From: CAZBWP01 sp964630265
Lineage (GTDB): Bacteria; Pseudomonadota; Alphaproteobacteria; Rhodospirillales; Defluviicoccaceae
Length of the DNA stretch: 10,263 nucleotides
Reading direction: 5' to 3'
NCBI GenBank assembly: GCA_964630265.1
Contig: CAZVRW010000089.1
Location: 1-10,263, forward strand
The notes beneath the pieces were generated by a model. That model was given only the letters and a program-made list of their open reading frames with translations, made no database searches and was not told the DNA's origin. The first letter of the stretch is position 1, and each line of letters opens with the position of its first letter. The translations under genes were made by a program, and so were the position numbers. Of the stretch, positions 5,865 through 10,263 are shown in pieces.

Positions 5865-7427
5865 ATGACATCGCTGCCTCCTCTGATCGTTTTTGCTCCC
5901 ATTGTGCTGCTCGCCGTGGCCGGTCTTGCCGTGGTGCGTCCTGGTCGCCGCCCGGGCGTCCTGCCGCGTCTGGGTGAAGGGGCCGCGCTCGTAGCGCTCG
6001 CGTTGACGCTGGCCGGTGTGGCGCAATTTGTGCTCCTCGGCGCTGCCACCTTCTCCGTAGGCGGCGGTGCCGCGCTGATCACCTTTCGGCTGGATGCCGT
6101 GAGTGGCACGATGGCCTTGCTCGTCGCCTTCGTCGGCTGGATCGTCGTGCGCTATTCGCGAACCTATCTGGACGGTGATGCGCGCGAGGGGGCGTTTCAT
6201 GGGCTGATGCTGGCCACGCTCGCCGCAGTGCTCACGCTGGTGCAGGCAGGCAGCCTTGCCGTGCTGGTGGTGTCCTTCATGGTCATTGGCGTCGGGCTAC
6301 GGCAGCTACTGCTGTCCTACGCCTACCGAGCCGAGGCGCGGCGGGCGGCGGTCAAGTTCAATCTCGTGTGGGGCGCCGGCGATGTGGTGCTGATCGTCGC
6401 GGCTGCGTTGCTTTGGGTCGCGTATGGCACCGCCGATCTCGCGCAACTGGCGCAGGCCGCGGGCGCAGGGATGCCGCTTGCCGCGCAGGTTGCCGTCGGG
6501 CTGCTGGTGCTCGTCGCGGCGCTCAAGACGGCTACCTTCCCGCTGCACGGCTGGTTGACTGAGGTGATGGAGGCGCCGACCCCCGTGTCCGCGCTCCTGC
6601 ACGCGGGGATCATCAACGCCGGTGGGGTGCTGGTGATCCGGCTCGCCGATCTCGTGCAGGCGAGCCCAGGCGCGATGGCGGCGCTGGTCATGCTCGGCGG
6701 ATTCACGGCACTTTTCGGGGCGGTGGTGATGCTCACGCAGAGCGCGGTGAAGACGGCACTCGCCTGGTCCACGGTGGCGCAGATGGGCTTCATGCTGTTG
6801 CAATGCGGGCTCGGGTTGTGGGCGCTGGCGATGTTGCACATTGTTGCGCATTCCCTTTACAAGGCGCACGCCTTTCTCGGCTCGGGTGGGGCCGTGCAGG
6901 CGGTGGCGCAGATCCACCGTCCCGGGCCGGTAGCGGCTCCCGGGCTTGCCGCCGTGGCGCGGGCCTTCATGCTGGCGCTGGTGGTTTATGCCGCCGTGGC
7001 CACGGGCTTCTGGCTGATCGCCGGACCGAAGTCGGCGCAGGCGCTGGCGCTCGGCGCAATACTGATCTTCGGCGTCGCCTACCTGGTGGCGCAGGGACTG
7101 GCGGACGCCGCACCCCGCGCCCTGACAAAGCGTACCGTGGCGGCGGCGCTGGCCGCGGCGTTGGCCTACTTCGGCTTCCAGATCCTGGCCGGTGCCCTCT
7201 GGGGCCCGTACGTGCCCGTGCCCCCCGTGCCCGGGGCGCTCGAGTGGGCACTGATCGTGCTGGCGCTCATCTCCTGCGGCCTGCTTGCCGTGGCGCAGTC
7301 ACTGTTTCCGCTCTGGGCGCACCACCCGGCGACGGCGGGCCTCCGCGTGCATCTCGCCAATGGGCTTTACCTTAACGCGGTTCTCGACCGGATGATCGGC
7401 GGCTTCCGGGCCGCGAAACCACTTTGA
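5865..7427 (+). CDS. dabB: DabB, proton-conducting membrane subunit of the DAB inorganic-carbon accumulation complex
   Basis: A 520-residue, strongly hydrophobic inner-membrane protein of the NuoL/NuoM/MrpA (proton_antipo_M) superfamily. In DAB complexes the B subunit is thought to let cations, probably protons, flow inward and so drive DabA to trap CO2 as bicarbonate. Many membrane segments fill the length. The family core is clear: LKTATFPLHGWL with Lys221, EAPTPVSALLHAG (236-248), the buried lysine of SAVKTALAWST (Lys296), and HSLYKAHAFL with His329 and Lys333. Only this one antiporter-like gene is present and the next gene is DabA, which excludes complex I or Mrp operons. An ATG at 5865 preceded by GGAGA (5854-5858) is chosen over a TTG at 5841, whose extension is short, basic and overlaps the TGC...GCA dyad. 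The 17-nt gap to dabA indicates one operon. Confidence 0.93.
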   Translation: MTSLPPLIVFAPIVLLAVAGLAVVRPGRRPGVLPRLGEGAALVALALTLAGVAQFVLLGAATFSVGGGAALITFRLDAVSGTMALLVAFVGWIVVRYSRTYLDGDAREGAFHGLMLATLAAVLTLVQAGSLAVLVVSFMVIGVGLRQLLLSYAYRAEARRAAVKFNLVWGAGDVVLIVAAALLWVAYGTADLAQLAQAAGAGMPLAAQVAVGLLVLVAALKTATFPLHGWLTEVMEAPTPVSALLHAGIINAGGVLVIRLADLVQASPGAMAALVMLGGFTALFGAVVMLTQSAVKTALAWSTVAQMGFMLLQCGLGLWALAMLHIVAHSLYKAHAFLGSGGAVQAVAQIHRPGPVAAPGLAAVARAFMLALVVYAAVATGFWLIAGPKSAQALALGAILIFGVAYLVAQGLADAAPRALTKRTVAAALAAALAYFGFQILAGALWGPYVPVPPVPGALEWALIVLALISCGLLAVAQSLFPLWAHHPATAGLRVHLANGLYLNAVLDRMIGGFRAAKPL

Positions 7428-7444
7428 TCCTTGGGGAGGTTCCC

Positions 7445-9823
7445 ATGTTCCTTAAGCAAGCACAGATCGCCCCCGCCCGCGTCGCGAGCCTCTTGAAGGC
7501 TGCCGAGGCTGCCTCCCGCGCCATTCCGCCTGCCTTCCCGTTGGACGCGACCGTGGCGGTCAATCCCTTCCTCGGCCAGACGGGCGAAGATCTGGCCACC
7601 GCTTCGGCACGGCTCGCCCGCGTTGCCGGCGTCCGGCTCACCCGGCCGCGCGCCGACTACGCCGCCGAGGTCCACGCTGGGCGGATCACCGACGATGACC
7701 TGTCCGCGGCACTGACCGCCTGCCCCTCGGCGTCAAAGCCGGCCGACCTTGCGCTGCTGAAGGCAACGCTTGCCGGGGAAAGCCCCGCCCCAAGGGCGCT
7801 GCCCACGGTCGCCGACCTCGCGGCACGCGCCACCAACACCGACTGGCCCGCCGTCATCGCCCGCAGCTTCGGCCTTTGGGCGGCGGGGCACTTCGACCGC
7901 GGCCAAGCGTTGTGGACTCCGACGCCGGGCCGGGGCGCCTTCGCGGCGTGGCGGGAATGGGCGACGCATGACCTGACGCCCGAGATCGCTGGGCTGTCCG
8001 GCTTTTGCACCCATGTTGCCGAGTCCCCGGACACTTCCGAACGCGCATCCCTGCGCGCGGCCGAGCGGCTGGGGATTTCCGAAGACGCGGCAGAAACCGC
8101 GTTTCATCGGCTGCTCATGGACCTTGGCGGTTGGGCGCAGCACGCTCGCTGGATGCTGTGGCAGGCCGAGCTCGCGGGAGGGTCCGATGCGACGATCACT
8201 GATCTTCTCGCCATCCGACTGATCTGGGAGGAGGCGCTTCTCGCGAATGTCCCGCACCTGGACGAAGAGTGGGCCCAGGTGGTCGCCGCCCACGCCGCAC
8301 CGGTGACAGCGGCGCCCCACCTGGTGGTTGACGCGATCCTGCAGGACGCCGCCGAGCGCGCCTATCAGCGGCGTGTGTCCGGCGCCCTGACGGGGCCGAA
8401 GCCGGCAAAGGGCCGCCCAGCGCTGCAGGCCGCCTTCTGCATCGACGTGCGGTCCGAGGTGTTTCGGCGGGCGTTTGAGACAGTCGCGCCTGAGATCGAG
8501 ACGATCGGCTTTGCGGGATTCTTCGGCTTGCCCATCGCGCACCGCCCCCATGGCACGGACGAGACGGCAGCGCATTTGCCGGTGCTGCTGACCCCAGCAT
8601 TGACGTCGAGCAGCCACGTCGGGCCGCAGGCCGAGCAGGCGGCGCGCATCGCCGCCCGCACGACCCGGGCCTGGGGGCGCTTCCGGCAGGCGGCGGTCTC
8701 CTCCTTCGCGTTCGTCGAGGCAGCCGGACCGGCCTATGCCTGGAAACTTGTAAAAGACGCCCTGGGGCTCAAGAGGAGGGGGCTGACGCCGGAGCCCGAG
8801 CCATGGATCGAGGGCGACCTCTCGGCCGAGGCCAAGGCTGCCCTCGGCGCCGCTGTGCTGCAGGCCATGAGCATGACGAGCGGTCATGCGCGGGTGGTCT
8901 TTCTCCTCGGCCATGGCACGCATGTGACAAACAATCCGCACGAAAGCGCCTATCACTGTGGCGCCTGCGCGGGGCAAACCGGCGAAGTATCGGCGCGGCT
9001 CCTGGCGCGGCTGCTCAACGACCCGGAGACCCGCGCGGGCCTGCCCGCTCACGGCGTTGAACTGCCGGAGGACACGCTGTTCGTCGCCGGGCTGCATGTC
9101 ACTTCGACCGACGACGTGACGCTCTATCTCGATCGCCCCGCGCCGACCCACGCGGCGGATCTCGCGCGGGCGAAGGATTGGCTTGCCCGTGCCGGAGCGC
9201 TCGCGCGTGCAGAACGCGCCTTACAACTGCCTAGTGCAACAGCCGACAGCGTCGCCACCCGAGCGAAGAACTGGGCCGAGGTTCGTCCCGAGTGGGGTCT
9301 GGCCGGCTGCGCGACGTTCATCGCCGCCCCGCGGTGCGTCACCGCCGGGACTGATCTTGGCGGCCGAGCCTTCCTGCATAGCTATGACTGGAGGCTCGAC
9401 GCCGGCTTTTCAACATTGGAACTCATCCTCACCGCGCCGGTGGTGGTGGCCAGTTGGATCAGCCTGCAATACTATGGCTCCAGCGTCGCGCCGAACGCGT
9501 TTGGCGGCGGCAACAAGCTGATCCACAACGTGGTGGGCGGCATTGGTGTGGTACAGGGCAACGGTGGCATCCTGCGCCCGGGGCTTCCCTGGCAGACGGT
9601 GCACGACGGCGAGCGCCTTGTGCACGAACCGCTGCGGCTCTCGGTCCTCGTCGAGGCGCCTCGTGAGGCCATCACCGACGTGCTTGCCCGCCACGACGAC
9701 GTGCGCGCGCTGTTCGACAACGGCTGGCTGCACCTGCTCGCGCTGGAGGAGGGACGCATCACCGCCCGTTATCGGACGGGGCTCGCCTGGGACAACGCGA
9801 CACACCTGCGCCACGCCGCGTGA
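7445..9823 (+). CDS. dabA: DabA, beta-carbonic-anhydrase-like subunit of the DAB inorganic-carbon accumulation complex (DUF2309)
   Basis: A 792-residue, largely soluble protein that partners DabB at the cytoplasmic face of the membrane. The proposed role is one-way hydration of CO2 to bicarbonate, coupled to ion flow through DabB. Zinc-site residues are in place: Cys332 and Asp334 in the FCIDVRSE motif, His490 in LGHGTH, and Cys505 in YHCGACAG. The 15-residue spacing from His490 to Cys505 equals that reported for Halothiobacillus neapolitanus DabA2 (His524, Cys539), and Cys332/Asp334 match its Cys351/Asp353. NNPHESAYHCGACAGQTGE (496 onward) and the C-terminal GGGNKLIHNVVGG region are further family hallmarks. 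The start is the ATG at 7445 with GGGGAGG (7433-7439) 5 nt upstream; a TTG at 7424 overlapping the dabB stop would add only 7 residues and swallow the ribosome binding site. Length is within the family range and no key residue is missing. Confidence 0.95.
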   Translation: MFLKQAQIAPARVASLLKAAEAASRAIPPAFPLDATVAVNPFLGQTGEDLATASARLARVAGVRLTRPRADYAAEVHAGRITDDDLSAALTACPSASKPADLALLKATLAGESPAPRALPTVADLAARATNTDWPAVIARSFGLWAAGHFDRGQALWTPTPGRGAFAAWREWATHDLTPEIAGLSGFCTHVAESPDTSERASLRAAERLGISEDAAETAFHRLLMDLGGWAQHARWMLWQAELAGGSDATITDLLAIRLIWEEALLANVPHLDEEWAQVVAAHAAPVTAAPHLVVDAILQDAAERAYQRRVSGALTGPKPAKGRPALQAAFCIDVRSEVFRRAFETVAPEIETIGFAGFFGLPIAHRPHGTDETAAHLPVLLTPALTSSSHVGPQAEQAARIAARTTRAWGRFRQAAVSSFAFVEAAGPAYAWKLVKDALGLKRRGLTPEPEPWIEGDLSAEAKAALGAAVLQAMSMTSGHARVVFLLGHGTHVTNNPHESAYHCGACAGQTGEVSARLLARLLNDPETRAGLPAHGVELPEDTLFVAGLHVTSTDDVTLYLDRPAPTHAADLARAKDWLARAGALARAERALQLPSATADSVATRAKNWAEVRPEWGLAGCATFIAAPRCVTAGTDLGGRAFLHSYDWRLDAGFSTLELILTAPVVVASWISLQYYGSSVAPNAFGGGNKLIHNVVGGIGVVQGNGGILRPGLPWQTVHDGERLVHEPLRLSVLVEAPREAITDVLARHDDVRALFDNGWLHLLALEEGRITARYRTGLAWDNATHLRHAA

Positions 9824-10071
9824 GTGACGTGGACCGCGAGAACCTGCCTGAGTCCGGCCCGAGGGAGGTGCCCTTCCACAAATCCACGACGAAAACGCCC
9901 CGCAACAACACGCGTCGCCCGCCAGCCAACCACCACAACGGCCTTGATCGGCCGGTTACCAACAGGTCGCGGCGCGCCGTCCGGGCTTTTCGGCTTGTCC
10001 CGTCCGCCGTCTGCTCAAATTTTTTACAACGAGGCGGGACCGGGCGCAGTGCAAGCCATGGATATCGTTGA
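9820..10071 (+). CDS. Doubtful short frame overlapping the dabA stop
   Basis: A GTG at 9820 shares four bases (GTGA) with the dabA stop, a pattern used in translationally coupled operons, and opens 83 codons (MSDVDRENLPESG...). No ribosome binding site precedes it. The product is basic, rich in Arg, Asn, Thr and Pro, lacks a hydrophobic core or recognised motif, and resembles no dab-operon gene I know. The overlap is suggestive, but the frame is more likely chance. Confidence 0.12.
   Translation: MSDVDRENLPESGPREVPFHKSTTKTPRNNTRRPPANHHNGLDRPVTNRSRRAVRAFRLVPSAVCSNFLQRGGTGRSASHGYR
9939..9954 (+). terminator. Small GC hairpin, possible weak dabBA transcript end
   Basis: CGGCC and GGCCG pair perfectly (5 bp) around a 6-nt loop, about 115 nt after dabA. 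The following bases (GTTACC) contain no T run, so intrinsic termination is doubtful. Confidence 0.2.
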
Positions 10072-10110
10072 AAATCGCGAGCGAGTACCAAATTGGCGTC
10101 GTCCCCACTC

Positions 10111-10144
10111 CGCAGAGAAATCGGTCGCAGAGAGAGAAATTCGG
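10111..10144. repeat. Imperfect tandem repeat of about 15-19 nt
   Basis: CGCAGAGAAATCGG (10111-10124) is followed after one base by CGCAGAGAGAGAAATTCGG (10126-10144), the same unit with an extra GAGAG-type insertion and one T. It may be a slippage duplication or a paired binding site. Confidence 0.45.
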
Positions 10145-10225
10145 GGCAACCTGCCAAGAACGCGGTACCCAGCCTCTCCGCTAAGCCCCTTTGAAACAAC
10201 GCGTTTTTCGTCCCGCTCCGCGAGG

Positions 10226-10242
10226 CGTAGAAACGTTCTGCG
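10226..10242 (+). other. Small hairpin near the window end
   Basis: CGTAGAA and TTCTGCG form a 7-bp stem (one T-G wobble) with a 3-nt ACG loop. It has no T tail. It lies 14 nt before a strong purine run and could be part of the leader of the next gene. Confidence 0.25.
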
Positions 10243-10256
10243 GCGGCGAGACTGGC

Positions 10257-10263
10257 GGAGGGG
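10257..10263 (+). promoter_or_regulatory. Shine-Dalgarno-like GGAGGGG at the window edge
   Basis: The window stops on a purine run of the same type that precedes pccA and dabA. If it is a ribosome binding site, a plus-strand gene starts within about 10 nt beyond the window. This cannot be verified here. Confidence 0.25.

Larger units (their letters stand above)
9824..10263. other. 440-nt stretch after dabA without a convincing gene
   Basis: Base composition is less GC-rich than in the genes, with runs such as TTTTTT at about 10019-10025. I see a small hairpin (CGGCC 9939-9943 with GGCCG 9950-9954), an imperfect tandem repeat at 10111-10144, and a hairpin at 10226-10242. No strong terminator with a T tail, tRNA or transposase remnant is recognisable. 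A minus-strand frame across 9759-10199 starts at TTG, overlaps the end of dabA and looks random. The region may hold the dabA transcript end and the promoter of a gene beyond the window. Confidence 0.5.

Noticed and set aside
5865..7427. DabB as a NuoL subunit of complex I or an MrpA/MrpD antiporter subunit
   Set aside because: No other nuo or mrp genes are present, and the adjacent DabA with complete zinc motifs defines the DAB pair.
7733..9151. 472-codon open frame on the minus strand
   Set aside because: Antisense to dabA, which has intact motifs and zinc ligands; the frame is Arg/Gly-rich and featureless.
9759..10199. 146-codon minus-strand frame after dabA
   Set aside because: Starts at TTG without a ribosome binding site, runs into the dabA coding region and is Arg-rich without motifs.
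1..10263. CRISPR arrays, tRNA genes, insertion sequences
   Set aside because: Searched by eye for regularly spaced repeats, cloverleaf-type segments and transposase-like frames with terminal repeats; none seen.

Overview
This is a high-GC bacterial window, most likely from a proteobacterium and probably an alphaproteobacterium. That placement rests on a 666-residue biotin carboxylase/carrier subunit and a 510-residue carboxyltransferase of the alphaproteobacterial/mitochondrial propionyl-CoA carboxylase (PCC) type, on LysR regulators transcribed divergently from their targets, and on overall codon use. It is an inference, since no ribosomal marker is present.

The window holds two similarly built modules. 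Module 1 (about 168-4787) has a LrhA/HexA-like LysR regulator on the minus strand. It is divergent from a two-gene plus-strand operon for a biotin-dependent acyl-CoA carboxylase: the beta subunit (pccB-like, 1244-2776) and, 10 nt later, the alpha subunit (pccA-like, 2787-4787). Module 2 (about 4893-9823) has a second, NhaR-like LysR gene on the minus strand, divergent from dabB-dabA (5865-7427 and 7445-9823). DabA and DabB form the DAB inorganic-carbon accumulation complex: DabB is a proton-conducting NuoL/MrpA-like membrane subunit and DabA is a beta-carbonic-anhydrase-like zinc protein (DUF2309). All three translational starts read best as internal ATGs with good ribosome binding sites, shorter than the longest open frames.

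The two modules share a substrate. DAB delivers bicarbonate to the cytoplasm, and biotin carboxylases consume bicarbonate and ATP. The plus-strand leaders of both operons also carry the same short words in the same order (TTACATA or its complement, then CGAAGCTC, then TGCGTTGCAA), which suggests common control. The carboxyltransferase is not a textbook PCC: the position that is Asp in canonical PccB (the AYDVM motif) is Ala407 here, and nearby loops also differ, so its acyl-CoA specificity is open.

The first 167 nt may hold the N-terminal end of another minus-strand gene. The last 440 nt hold no convincing gene: only a weak short frame overlapping the dabA stop, an imperfect tandem repeat, small hairpins, and a Shine-Dalgarno-like purine run at the very edge. 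No tRNA, rRNA, CRISPR array or insertion sequence was recognised.
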